Part shown: positions 1 to 7,094 of the stretch, piece after piece
How positions within the stretch are numbered: position 1 is the first letter of the stretch
Layout: every line of letters starts with the position of its first letter
Assembly: GCA_965660935.1 (NCBI GenBank)
Contig: CBFIBR010000018.1
Coordinates: 1 to 39,544 of the forward strand
Source: UBA1172 sp002457135
GTDB lineage: Bacteria > Pseudomonadota > Alphaproteobacteria > Puniceispirillales > UBA1172
Direction: 5' to 3'
DNA: 39,544 nt
Notes under the pieces: generated by a model
Seen by the model: only the letters and a program-made list of their open reading frames with translations
Told to the model about the DNA's origin: nothing
Databases searched by the model: none
Position numbers and translations under genes: made by a program

Positions 1-21
1 TGGCCTCCTTGGAGCAATGTG

Positions 22-117
22 CTTCGAGAAAACTGGGCATAACTAGCTAAGCAATTGAAAATATTGGCGCACTCGAGAGGATTCGAACCTCTGACCTCTG
101 CCTTCGGAGGGCAGCGC
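22..117. repeat. Left copy of an imperfect direct repeat (att-like), covering part of tRNA-Arg and its 3' flank
   Basis: This stretch matches 4615-4710. Within 32-117 I count 81 of 86 identical positions against 4625-4710, with mismatches at 44, 52, 53, 62 and 73. The shared segment runs from about 43 bases beyond the tRNA 3' end, through the CCA end and T arm, to the anticodon arm. Similarity stops abruptly at 117/118, within the D-arm region. The two copies bracket the TRAP/lyase operon. This is what integration at a tRNA 3' end leaves behind, although an old duplication is also possible. Confidence 0.85.
65..117 (-). pseudogene. Truncated tRNA-Arg (3' part only)
   Basis: On the minus strand this fragment carries the encoded CCA, the 3' acceptor strand, the T arm, the variable region and the anticodon arm with a CCG anticodon, as in the intact gene at 4658-4734. 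The 5' acceptor strand and D arm are not present beyond 117, where only a loose resemblance continues to about 140. One acceptor base differs (position 73 here). It cannot fold into a tRNA and is read as the residual tRNA end at the far side of an inserted segment. Confidence 0.8.
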
Positions 118-554
118 ACCGCTTAGCTGGCTGGATTAGACTTCTCTAAATACGTTGAAAACATACCATTATTTGTGACGGTGATGAAGCGCATTATTTC
201 CCATGACGCTAATTTGCTGGAGCATTGGAGCGTCAGTGGAGCAAATTTAGATCTTTGATTTGCTATAATTGACAGGGGGGTCAAAAACCCCGTAGCTTTT
301 CATTGCAAGAATAGTGTTCTCACATTTTTTCAAATAAATTAGTTATGTTTAAAAATTTTAAAAAAAATAAATTGGTCCAACTTCAAAGGTAGCTGAGAGG
401 TAGGGTTTAAGGTTGCGAGATTTGGAACGAATTGTAGTAACTCTGCCATCAAACGGCTCATTTTGCCACTTGCCATTCAAGAGATAGAAGTCTAGACTTT
501 TCCAATAAAAAGAAAGAGATGCTTGATTCTATCGTCTCAAAATGGAGGAAACAT
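118..554. other. AT-rich intergenic region before the TRAP operon
   Basis: No coding region is recognisable on either strand. The region holds a TATAAT hexamer at 264-269 without a good -35 box, and a TTGACA hexamer at 269-274 without a good -10 box. A small GGGG/CCCC hairpin lies at 277-291, and a strongly A/T-rich block at about 328-375. The promoter of dctP presumably lies here, but I cannot place it with confidence. An ATG at 519 is in frame with dctP but has a poorer ribosome site than the one at 555. Confidence 0.5.
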
Positions 555-1547
555 ATGAAAAAGCTATTTTTGGCAACCCTTGCAGGTGGCCTTGCACTTA
601 CCATGTCTGCATCTGCATTTGCTGCTGATGTGACTATGAGAATTTCTCTTCAGCTCCCTATGAAAAGCCATCTTGGCCAGAACCTCGCTCTTTTCAAAGA
701 TGAGGTGGAGTCAATGTCTGGTGGTGATATTGTTGTTGAGATTTATGACTCGGCACAGCTCTATAAGGACAAGGAAGTTCCGGCGGCAGTTGGCTCTGGT
801 GCAATTGAGGCCGGCGTTGCGTCTTTGACCCGATATGTTGGCGATATCCCGGCGGTGGATATTTTCTACCAGCCGTTCCTTTTTGACACTGAAGACAAGG
901 TTCGCAAGGCTGTAGCGAAAGGATCACCCATTCGCGGTCCGATTGATGAGGCCATCAAGGGAACCGGGTCAACTGTTCTGTGGTGGCAGGCATATGGTGG
1001 TGCCATCATGTTGTCGAAAGGCGGTCCGATCAGCAACCCAGACGATATGAAAGGCAAGAAAGTCCGAGTATTCGGTAAGACCCTTGGTCAGTTTGTAGAG
1101 GCAACAGGCGGTGCACCGACCCTGATTTCAGGCTCCGAGCAGTATCTTGCCTATCAGCGTGGCACCGTCGATGTTGGCATGACTGGCGTATCTGGTGTGA
1201 AGTCGCGCAAGCTCTATGAAGTAATGGACACCATTACCGTCACTAACCACGCTGATATCGAATTTATCGTTGTTGTGAACAGTAACTGGTGGGGTGGCCT
1301 GACTGATGGTCAGCGCAAAATTATCAGTGATGCAGCCAGCATGGCTGAGACGTCAGTCCGGAATAAGATGGGCGAGATCGAAGCAAGTGCGTATGAAGTG
1401 GCCAAGGCCAATGGTATGAAGGTCGTGGTGCCGTCTGCTGATGACATCGCTGCCTTTAAGGCTGCGTCTGGTTCTGTCTATGATGCATATAAGGAGAGGG
1501 CTGGCAGTCTCGGTGTACAGCTTCTTGAAGCTGCATCGAAGATGTAA
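555..1547 (+). CDS. dctP: TRAP transporter solute-binding protein (DctP family)
   Basis: This is the periplasmic binding protein of a tripartite ATP-independent transporter. It captures an organic acid and delivers it to the DctQM membrane pair. The 330-residue product starts with a signal peptide (Lys-Lys, a hydrophobic core, and an ASAFAA-type cleavage site near residue 23). The length is normal for the family. Arg171, in the KGKKVRV segment, sits where DctP proteins carry the arginine that binds the substrate carboxylate. The start at 555 is chosen over an in-frame ATG at 519 because a GGAGG site lies 6-7 bases before it and because it gives a proper signal peptide. dctQ and dctM follow. 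The sequence does not tell the substrate; the lyase downstream suggests a branched or substituted C4-C7 dicarboxylate or tricarboxylate. Confidence 0.93.
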   Translation: MKKLFLATLAGGLALTMSASAFAADVTMRISLQLPMKSHLGQNLALFKDEVESMSGGDIVVEIYDSAQLYKDKEVPAAVGSGAIEAGVASLTRYVGDIPAVDIFYQPFLFDTEDKVRKAVAKGSPIRGPIDEAIKGTGSTVLWWQAYGGAIMLSKGGPISNPDDMKGKKVRVFGKTLGQFVEATGGAPTLISGSEQYLAYQRGTVDVGMTGVSGVKSRKLYEVMDTITVTNHADIEFIVVVNSNWWGGLTDGQRKIISDAASMAETSVRNKMGEIEASAYEVAKANGMKVVVPSADDIAAFKAASGSVYDAYKERAGSLGVQLLEAASKM

Positions 1548-1557
1548 TCAAACCCTT

Positions 1558-1598
1558 GGTACGGGCTTTTACAGGCCAGAGCCTGAGCAGCCCGTACC
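1558..1598 (+). promoter_or_regulatory. Long hairpin between dctP and dctQ
   Basis: A perfect 10-base inverted repeat (GGTACGGGCT at 1558-1567, AGCCCGTACC at 1589-1598) encloses a second 5-base stem (CAGGC at 1572-1576, GCCTG at 1581-1585). It begins 10 bases after the dctP stop. Only two Ts follow the stem, so it is not a classic intrinsic terminator. Its position fits a partial terminator or 3'-end stabiliser that would make more binding protein than membrane subunits, as is common in binding-protein operons. That role is inferred. Confidence 0.75.
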
Positions 1599-1620
1599 TT
1601 ACGCTGGATGATCGTCAGAC

Positions 1621-2127
1621 ATGCCCTTTCTTGTTTTTCGCTTTGAACGTATGACTCTCGTATTTGCGTGGATAGCAGCTTGGCTGTTTGCTCTTTCAGG
1701 CGTCATGCTGAGTTACGAAGTCGTTGCGCGTTATTTCTTTCTTGCACCGACCAAATGGGCTGCTGAGTTAAGCCAGTTGTGTCTGATTTATGGAACATTA
1801 TTATCTATGTCGTGGCTGTTGCAGCATCGAAGGCACATCCAGATCAACGCTGTAACAACGCGTCTTCCCAATGGTGTTCACCGTATCACAGCTCTCGTGA
1901 CGATGATAATTCTGATCGCGTTTTGCATCTACGTCACAGTCTATGGTTGGATGATTTTTGAGGATTCCTATGAGCGGGGACGAACAACAGGCAGCCTTAT
2001 GGACCTCCCATCTTGGATTGCTGAGTTGCCAGTGCCTTTCTGCTTTGCTGTTCTCTGTGTTCAGGCTGTTATTGAAATCTGGAAGCTGATAAGTGGAAAG
2101 CCCATTCCCAAGGGAGGCCACGAATGA
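1621..2127 (+). CDS. dctQ: TRAP transporter small membrane subunit (DctQ family)
   Basis: The 168-residue protein has four hydrophobic segments (about residues 12-35, 50-67, 85-108 and 130-152), as expected for the small DctQ subunit, which pairs with DctM in the inner membrane. The stretch YEVVARYFF near residue 32 and WAAELSQL near 46 match the family pattern (an E-x-x-R-Y segment and a W-x-E-E-x segment). The start is the first ATG after an in-frame stop and has no strong ribosome site. Translation may be low or depend on the hairpin upstream. Its stop overlaps the dctM start. Confidence 0.88.
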   Translation: MPFLVFRFERMTLVFAWIAAWLFALSGVMLSYEVVARYFFLAPTKWAAELSQLCLIYGTLLSMSWLLQHRRHIQINAVTTRLPNGVHRITALVTMIILIAFCIYVTVYGWMIFEDSYERGRTTGSLMDLPSWIAELPVPFCFAVLCVQAVIEIWKLISGKPIPKGGHE

Positions 2128-3398
2128 AGTTGTTTGGCATTCTGGCAATCATGTTTGCACTGCTGCTGGCAGGTCTGCCGGTGGCTTTTTCGCTTGGCAG
2201 CCTTGGCCTTGGCTTATTAGTAACTGGTGGATTTTCTCCGTTGATGGCTCCGCAAGCCATCCTCTCCACTCTCGATGGCTTCATCCTACTGGCGGTACCG
2301 CTGTTTCTTCTGATGAGCAATGTATTGCTCTACGGTGGATGTGGGCGTGATCTGTATAGCGCTGTGCAGGCTTGGGTTGGACACTGGCCCGGCGGTCTTG
2401 CGATTGCGACAATCGTATCCTGCGGTATTTTTGCGGCGATATCGGGTGTCTCGGTAGCCACAGCAGCAACCATCGGTGTCGTCGCCATCCCAGAGATGAT
2501 AGAGCGGGGCTACAACAAGAATTTCACGTATGGACTTCTGGCTGCTGGTGGTACTCTTGGCATTTTGATACCACCAAGCCTACCTATGATCGTCTATGGG
2601 TTCATCACTGAGGAAAGCGTTATATCGCTGTTCCTTGCCGGGATTGGCCCCGGCCTATTTCTGATTGGTCTTTTCATTGTTTATGCCATTGTATATGCGC
2701 ATTTTTTTGGTGGTTACACGCCTACCCGAAGAGCATCCTGGGAAGTGCGCCGGAAAAGTGCAATCAAGGTAGCACCGACCATCGGCCTGGCTGCGTTGAT
2801 CCTTGGCGGGATTTACACCGGTATTTTTACCCCAACCGAAGCTGCCGCTGTCGGTTTTTCACTCGCACTGTTTTTGACTGTTATCATCATGAGGTCGTTG
2901 TCATGGCGTGACTTTAAAAAAGCAGTATTCGAGGCGATGGTGACCACTGCAGCTATTCTGATCATCATAGCTGGCGCAAAGATTTTTGGAAAGGCCATCA
3001 CGCTCTACCGGATCCCACAGGATATTTCGATGCTGATCCAGACCTATATCAATAGTCAAACTTTGTTTGTAGTTGTCGTGTGTTTCGTGCTTGTAGCGAT
3101 GGGTTTGGTGTTCGAAACGCTATCGATGGTACTGATCATGGTCCCTGTTTTGCTGCCCGCGGCCATGGGCATGGGCATTGATCCGATCTGGTTCGGTATT
3201 TTTATGGTCATTATGGTTGAATGTGCCTTGATCACACCACCGGTAGGCTTAAATCTGTACGTAATTCAGTCGGTGGCAGGCGCACCTCTTGGCGAGGTTG
3301 CAAAAGGGGTATTGCCATTCTTGGCCCTTATGATCCTCACTGTATTCGTGATGTATGTATTGCCGGATCTCGCCTTGTACATACCGTTCAAGCTCTGA
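2124..3398 (+). CDS. dctM: TRAP transporter large membrane subunit (DctM family)
   Basis: The 424-residue protein has about a dozen hydrophobic segments and is the normal DctM size. DctM is the ion-coupled membrane channel that takes substrate from DctP. The family motifs are clear: GILIPPSLPMIVYG near residues 146-159 and ALITPPVGLNLYVIQ near residue 375. The start overlaps the dctQ stop by four bases (ATGA) and has a GGGAGG site before it, which points to translational coupling. The lyase gene follows 14 bases after the stop. Confidence 0.95.
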   Translation: MKLFGILAIMFALLLAGLPVAFSLGSLGLGLLVTGGFSPLMAPQAILSTLDGFILLAVPLFLLMSNVLLYGGCGRDLYSAVQAWVGHWPGGLAIATIVSCGIFAAISGVSVATAATIGVVAIPEMIERGYNKNFTYGLLAAGGTLGILIPPSLPMIVYGFITEESVISLFLAGIGPGLFLIGLFIVYAIVYAHFFGGYTPTRRASWEVRRKSAIKVAPTIGLAALILGGIYTGIFTPTEAAAVGFSLALFLTVIIMRSLSWRDFKKAVFEAMVTTAAILIIIAGAKIFGKAITLYRIPQDISMLIQTYINSQTLFVVVVCFVLVAMGLVFETLSMVLIMVPVLLPAAMGMGIDPIWFGIFMVIMVECALITPPVGLNLYVIQSVAGAPLGEVAKGVLPFLALMILTVFVMYVLPDLALYIPFKL

Positions 3399-3412
3399 AG
3401 GAGACGAAAGCA

Positions 3413-4294
3413 ATGTCACACCCTAACCAAATGGCAAGCAGGCTTCGGGAAAAAATCGCCAATGGTGATTTTATGCCTATGCCATGCTGTTTTGACGCAC
3501 TCTCTGCCAAACTGATCGAGCAGGCCGGCTTTGAGGTGACTTTCATGTCGGGTTTTGCTGCCTCTGCCTCACGTCTTGGCCAGCCTGATTTGGGGCTGAT
3601 GTCCTATGCTGAGGTTGTGGATCAGGCACGCAACATCACAGACGTCACATCGATACCTGTTATTGCTGATGGTGATACAGGCTATGGCAACGCGATGAAC
3701 GTGCGGCGTACCGTGGAGGGATTTGCCAAGGCTGGGTGTGCTGGAGTGTTGATTGAGGACCAGCTGTCGCCAAAGAGATGCGGCCACACCCCAGGTAAGG
3801 ATGTTGTCAGCCGCGAAGAGGCTTTTGACAGGATCAAGGCTGCTGTCGATGCTCGCGAACAGGGAACCGATATCCTGATTATGGGACGAACTGACGCAAA
3901 TCACACGCATGGTCTGGAAGAGGCGATCTACAGGGGAAAGCGGTATCAGGAGATTGGTGCCGATATTATCTTCATTGAAGCACCAAAGACCATTGAGGAG
4001 ATGCAAACCATATGCCATGAAGTGCCGGGGTGCCATATGGCTAATATCGTCGAAGGAGGGTTGACTCCCAATCTCGCTATGGCACAGATCCATGATATTG
4101 GATATCAGTTCGCCGCTTATCCTTTAACACTGCTTGCCGCATCCATGCAGGCGATGAAACGTACGCTTGATCTTATGCGTGATGACCTTCCTCGGTCAAA
4201 TCAATTGATGGATTTCGAGGAACTCCGTGACCGGATTGGCTTCAACGATTATTACGAGGTGTCAAAGTTATATGAATCCTCTCGTCGGTCCTGA
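3413..4294 (+). CDS. Isocitrate lyase/PEP mutase family lyase (2-methylisocitrate or 2,3-dimethylmalate lyase-like)
   Basis: This 293-residue TIM-barrel enzyme carries the family hallmarks: DGDTGYGN at residues 86-93 (metal and substrate binding) and KRCGH at 121-125, whose cysteine is the catalytic residue of the C-C-bond-cleaving members. An E-D pair lies just before KRCGH. Length and motifs fit the short lyases (2-methylisocitrate lyase, 2,3-dimethylmalate lyase, oxaloacetate-hydrolase-like enzymes) rather than full-length isocitrate lyase or phosphonate mutases. The start at 3413 follows a GGAG site, and the upstream in-frame extension overlaps dctM and is not protein-like. Being in an operon with a TRAP system, it probably cleaves the imported acid to pyruvate or glyoxylate plus a second product. 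The exact substrate is not known. Confidence 0.85.
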   Translation: MSHPNQMASRLREKIANGDFMPMPCCFDALSAKLIEQAGFEVTFMSGFAASASRLGQPDLGLMSYAEVVDQARNITDVTSIPVIADGDTGYGNAMNVRRTVEGFAKAGCAGVLIEDQLSPKRCGHTPGKDVVSREEAFDRIKAAVDAREQGTDILIMGRTDANHTHGLEEAIYRGKRYQEIGADIIFIEAPKTIEEMQTICHEVPGCHMANIVEGGLTPNLAMAQIHDIGYQFAAYPLTLLAASMQAMKRTLDLMRDDLPRSNQLMDFEELRDRIGFNDYYEVSKLYESSRRS

Positions 4295-4559
4295 TTGGTT
4301 GGAAAATGTCGAAGATAGACAAAGGCCTGTTGTGGTCATCTCTGTTGAAGATGACATCGGCCTGCATTGTGTTGATATTCTAAAAATTTCTGGGCAAGGC
4401 TTCGGATTTCGGGAATTTCGTCGGGATCCAGAGGATCCACATGGATGGCGGCCTACAGGCCTAGCCTTTAATTGTACACTTAGCAGCTATGATAAGGCCA
4501 TGGTCGAGGCTCGTAGGGCTATCCAATGGTTAAACGAGCTACAAAGTTCAGCACTTTAG
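4272..4559 (+). CDS. Small protein of unknown function, last gene of the TRAP/lyase operon
   Basis: The 95-residue soluble protein is not one I recognise. The start at 4272 lies inside the end of the lyase gene (23-base overlap) and has a GAGG site about 10 bases upstream. The in-frame start at 4227 would overlap far more. The protein is mildly acidic, with a predicted beta-rich first half (RPVVVISVEDD) and a C-terminal helix after residue 70. The overlap suggests co-translation with the lyase, perhaps as an accessory or regulatory subunit; this is only inference. Confidence 0.6.
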   Translation: MNPLVGPDWLENVEDRQRPVVVISVEDDIGLHCVDILKISGQGFGFREFRRDPEDPHGWRPTGLAFNCTLSSYDKAMVEARRAIQWLNELQSSAL

Positions 4560-4583
4560 GGCCAACCCATGCTGTTGACAAAG

Positions 4584-4610
4584 CTTTGAGTTTTGTGACT
4601 CAAAGTCTTT
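4584..4610 (+). terminator. Probable terminator of the TRAP/lyase operon
   Basis: CTTTGAG at 4584-4590 and CTCAAAG at 4599-4605 form a 7-base stem with an 8-base loop, followed by TCTTT. It lies 25 bases after the last gene of the operon. The stem is AT-rich and the T run is short, so efficiency may be modest. Confidence 0.5.
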
Positions 4611-4614
4611 GGGC

Positions 4615-4734
<120 letters not shown>

Positions 4735-4764
4735 ATTTTAAATATATACTACGCAAGGAGGCTT

Positions 4765-4785
4765 TTTGGGAACACCCAAATTTTT
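4765..4785 (+). terminator. Hairpin followed by a T run
   Basis: TTTGGG (4765-4770), loop AACA, CCCAAA (4775-4780) and then TTTTT (4781-4785) read as a small intrinsic terminator on the + strand. No + strand gene ends immediately before it, so it may serve as a backup for the TRAP operon or be fortuitous. It lies in the 5' flank of the minus-strand tRNA. Confidence 0.35.
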
Positions 4786-4896
4786 GTCAGGTTCTAAGGT
4801 TAGTTTGAAAAGCCAAACGTAATTTACTTTATCACGTTACATAGAAAAGATTACTCGATCATTGCCCTGTAAATGCATTGCGGCAGTGCTACCTGA

Positions 4897-5097
4897 TTAA
4901 TTGCCCTCTGGGTCGTCTTCCGATCCTGGCAGATAGGCCTGTCCCTGCAATGCGCGGGCGCCCAACTTTTCAGTCAGGGTAGGGTTGGCGGAAACGATTT
5001 CCTTGAGCAACGCATCGACCGCGGCTTCGGCTTCTTCCATGGTCTCGGCTTCGATGTCAGCGATGCCGTCAATAATCCAGTGAACCTTGATCTGCAT
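4897..5097 (-). CDS. Small conserved-looking protein of unknown function
   Basis: The 66-residue protein is acidic and opens with a beta strand (MQIKVHWIIDG), followed by a segment rich in Glu/Ala (residues 16-35) that should be helical. This beta-then-helix layout resembles small DpnD/PcfM-like domains, but the match is too loose to name. A good AGAGGA site precedes the ATG. It is the last of three closely spaced minus-strand genes, starting 20 bases after the Sel1-type gene. Confidence 0.6.
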   Translation of the reverse strand: MQIKVHWIIDGIADIEAETMEEAEAAVDALLKEIVSANPTLTEKLGARALQGQAYLPGSEDDPEGN

Positions 5098-5116
5098 GGC
5101 AATATCCTCTTCTGTC

Positions 5117-5773
5117 TTACTGTTTCACGAATGCATCAAAGAGCGTCGTGGCCTCTTCCTGAAGATTGACAATATCAGCTTCATCAACATCATCAAAGGC
5201 TTCATCCCGTGCTTCGGCTGCCCCCTCAATATCGAGGGCGGCGGCGACCGCATACCAGGTGTAGGCCTGGCCCATATCGGGTTCGCCTTCGACCTGCTGG
5301 TAATAGCGTGCTATCTTCATCACGGCACTGCGATCCTTTTTGGCGATGCCGTCCTCCAGCCGTTCCAGAACCTGGCCACGCGCATCCTTAACGCTTTTTT
5401 CTTCGAGCATATCAAGCAAATCCTGGGCCAATTCCACCGCCGGTTCAACCTCACCCAACTGGGCGAGCCATGACCAGACCAGCGCCTGCTTGAAATTCTG
5501 CGGGCTGCCCTTGCCTGATTTCAGCAACAGCGCGAGGTTGTACTGGGCATCCGGTTGCATGCTTTCGGCATGCTGCTGAAAAATCAGGTAAGCCTTGCGA
5601 TAGTCTTTTTCCCTGACAGCCCTGACACCTTCATTGAAATCGGCATCGCTGAGAGCGGTTTTGGCCGGAGTTTCGGGTGCGGAACCGGAATGGGTTTCGG
5701 CATGCGTTAAAAGGGGTGCGCTTAACATCAGGCACAGCATCATCAGGATGATGGCCCCGTGATGCGTCATCAC
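5117..5773 (-). CDS. Secreted Sel1/TPR-type repeat protein
   Basis: The 218-residue product begins with a signal peptide (hydrophobic core at residues 7-20, then SAPLLTHA). Residues about 45-190 contain Sel1-like helical repeats: DADFNEGVRAVREKDYRKAYL, AQYNLALLLKSGKGSPQNFKQAL and later MKIARYYQQVEG...QAYTWYAVAAAL. Sel1 repeats are protein-interaction scaffolds. The flagellar stator protein MotX is also a periplasmic Sel1 protein, so a flagellar role is possible here but unproven. The start overlaps the stop of the upstream gene by four bases (ATGA). Confidence 0.75.
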   Translation of the reverse strand: MMTHHGAIILMMLCLMLSAPLLTHAETHSGSAPETPAKTALSDADFNEGVRAVREKDYRKAYLIFQQHAESMQPDAQYNLALLLKSGKGSPQNFKQALVWSWLAQLGEVEPAVELAQDLLDMLEEKSVKDARGQVLERLEDGIAKKDRSAVMKIARYYQQVEGEPDMGQAYTWYAVAAALDIEGAAEARDEAFDDVDEADIVNLQEEATTLFDAFVKQ

Positions 5774-6261
5774 CGGCCAGCCATCATAACAAGCTGGAGA
5801 TAGAATATCCTCAGCTTGAATTTCGAATTTGGCTTTTTCTCATAGACAACGATCCGGGGCCGGTTTGAATCGCGTTTTTCGAACTCGATGATGGTGTTGT
5901 CCGGCAGGAATATTCCGTGCTGTTCCAGTGTCCCCTGGGGGTTCTTGGAAAAGTTGTTGTTGAAATCCTTGTCGATCCAGGTTCTGGCCAGCGCACGGCC
6001 GAGGATATCGGGCAGCCGTTCCTTGATCTCCTCCCGACTGGTGAAATGATAACTGCCGTCGACAAGCTGTTCCAGCCCGAGAACGTTGTCAGACTTTACA
6101 ACAAGCTCACCCTTTGTGCCGTAAGGCACCAACGCATTTCGATTATTTCCAGACACCGGAAAGTTCCGCCACACCCAAACATCAATAAATTTAAAATAAT
6201 GGATTGCGCGGGGCATTACCAGATAATTACCTAATATAAGTTGATATTGATATTTCGGCAT
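5770..6261 (-). CDS. Unknown protein with a nitrile-hydratase-leader-like (NHLP-like) segment
   Basis: This is a 163-residue protein. Residues about 85-142 fit the nitrile hydratase alpha-like/NHLP pattern: a helix ending in RALARTWIDKDF, then a FSKNPQGTLEQHGIFLP turn, then two strands (TIIEFE and RIVVYE). Known NHLP domains read 'A-x-x-W-x-D-x-x-F ... P-x-x-x-L-x-x-x-G-I-x-L-P'. The N-terminal 80 residues and the basic C-terminus (KFKLRIFYLQLVMMAGR) are not familiar. The start could instead be Met16 (6216); neither start has a clear ribosome site. It leads a three-gene operon and is divergent from a flagellar rod gene. I recognise the fold pattern only; I do not claim enzyme or peptide-precursor activity. 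Confidence 0.6.
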   Translation of the reverse strand: MPKYQYQLILGNYLVMPRAIHYFKFIDVWVWRNFPVSGNNRNALVPYGTKGELVVKSDNVLGLEQLVDGSYHFTSREEIKERLPDILGRALARTWIDKDFNNNFSKNPQGTLEQHGIFLPDNTIIEFEKRDSNRPRIVVYEKKPNSKFKLRIFYLQLVMMAGR

Positions 6262-6308
6262 GGAATTTGAAAGAACACGACCTGAAATCCATTTGATTGA
6301 GGGTCACC

Positions 6309-7094
6309 ATGCTTAATGTCATCCGTACCGGGCTGGATGCGGCGAATCAGGAAATCTCTGTTCTGTCGCATAACATCGCCAATGCCAACACCACCGGGTT
6401 CAAGCGTAGCAACGCTGTGTTTGAGGATCAGTATGGTGAAGTCATCGGCCTGCGGGCTGAGAGTTATACCGGTAACGGCACCAAGGCGCATGCCCCGAGA
6501 CAGAACCACAATCAGGGTGAGTTGCGGTCAACCGGAGGCGCGCTTGATATGGCGGTGATTGGCCGCGGCTATTTCATGGTGGAAAAGCTCGATGAGCCGG
6601 GCGGTAAGCTGTTCACCAGGGACGGTGCGTTTCAGCTGGATGATAACGGCACCATCACCAACAGCCTCGGCCAGCCTATGCTGAGCAACCTTGGTGAAAA
6701 GATCCAGATCCCGCTCGCGGTCAATCTGAAAGGCAAGGGCCGCACCCTGTTGAGTGAAATTCAGCTTGACCCCCAGGGTGAGCTCAAGGCCGTTTATGGG
6801 CCGGGTGAGATTTTCCCGGTTGGCCGTGTCGGCCTCGCCCGTTTCATCAACAACCAGGGGCTTGCGCCACGCGGGTTGAGCCAGTTTGCGGAAACCAAAG
6901 CCAGCGGAAACCCGATCGTTGGGGCTGGCAGTGAGCTTGGTTTCGGCAAGGTGGAAAACGGCCATATTGAAATGGCCAACACCAAGATTTCCGATGAACT
7001 GGTCTCCATGATCCGCGCCCAGCAATCCTTTTCCGGGATGTCGCGCATCATGCAGGCCGAGGTGGATATGGTGAAGCGCTTCAGCCAGAGCTAG
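6309..7094 (+). CDS. Flagellar rod/hook-basal-body protein, FlgF/FlgG type (solitary paralogue)
   Basis: The 261-residue protein has the axial-protein signature at its N-terminus (SHNIANANTTGFKRSNAVFED, residues 20-40). It also has the mid-protein GGALDMAVIGRGYFMV block (residues 75-90) and a matching C-terminal helix (KISDELVSMIRAQQSF). A GAGGG site precedes the ATG at 6309; a TTG at 6297 is less likely. It is separate from the main flgB-L run, which has its own flgF and flgG, so this is a third FlgF/G-type rod protein. A degenerate sigma54-like element (CGGCAT-N5-TTGA, 6256-6270) lies upstream. Its stop overlaps the convergent gene within the palindrome CTAG. Confidence 0.85.
   Translation: MLNVIRTGLDAANQEISVLSHNIANANTTGFKRSNAVFEDQYGEVIGLRAESYTGNGTKAHAPRQNHNQGELRSTGGALDMAVIGRGYFMVEKLDEPGGKLFTRDGAFQLDDNGTITNSLGQPMLSNLGEKIQIPLAVNLKGKGRTLLSEIQLDPQGELKAVYGPGEIFPVGRVGLARFINNQGLAPRGLSQFAETKASGNPIVGAGSELGFGKVENGHIEMANTKISDELVSMIRAQQSFSGMSRIMQAEVDMVKRFSQS

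Noticed and set aside
65..140. A second functional tRNA-Arg at the left end
   Set aside because: Only the 3' part is present; the 5' acceptor strand and D arm are lost, so it cannot fold.
3221..3412. Longer lyase protein starting inside dctM
   Set aside because: The extension overlaps dctM in another frame and does not look like lyase N-terminus; a good ribosome site supports the start at 3413.
6255..6270. Sigma54 promoter for the solitary rod gene
   Set aside because: GGCAT-N5-TTGA lacks the invariant GC of the -12 box; mentioned only in the gene entry.
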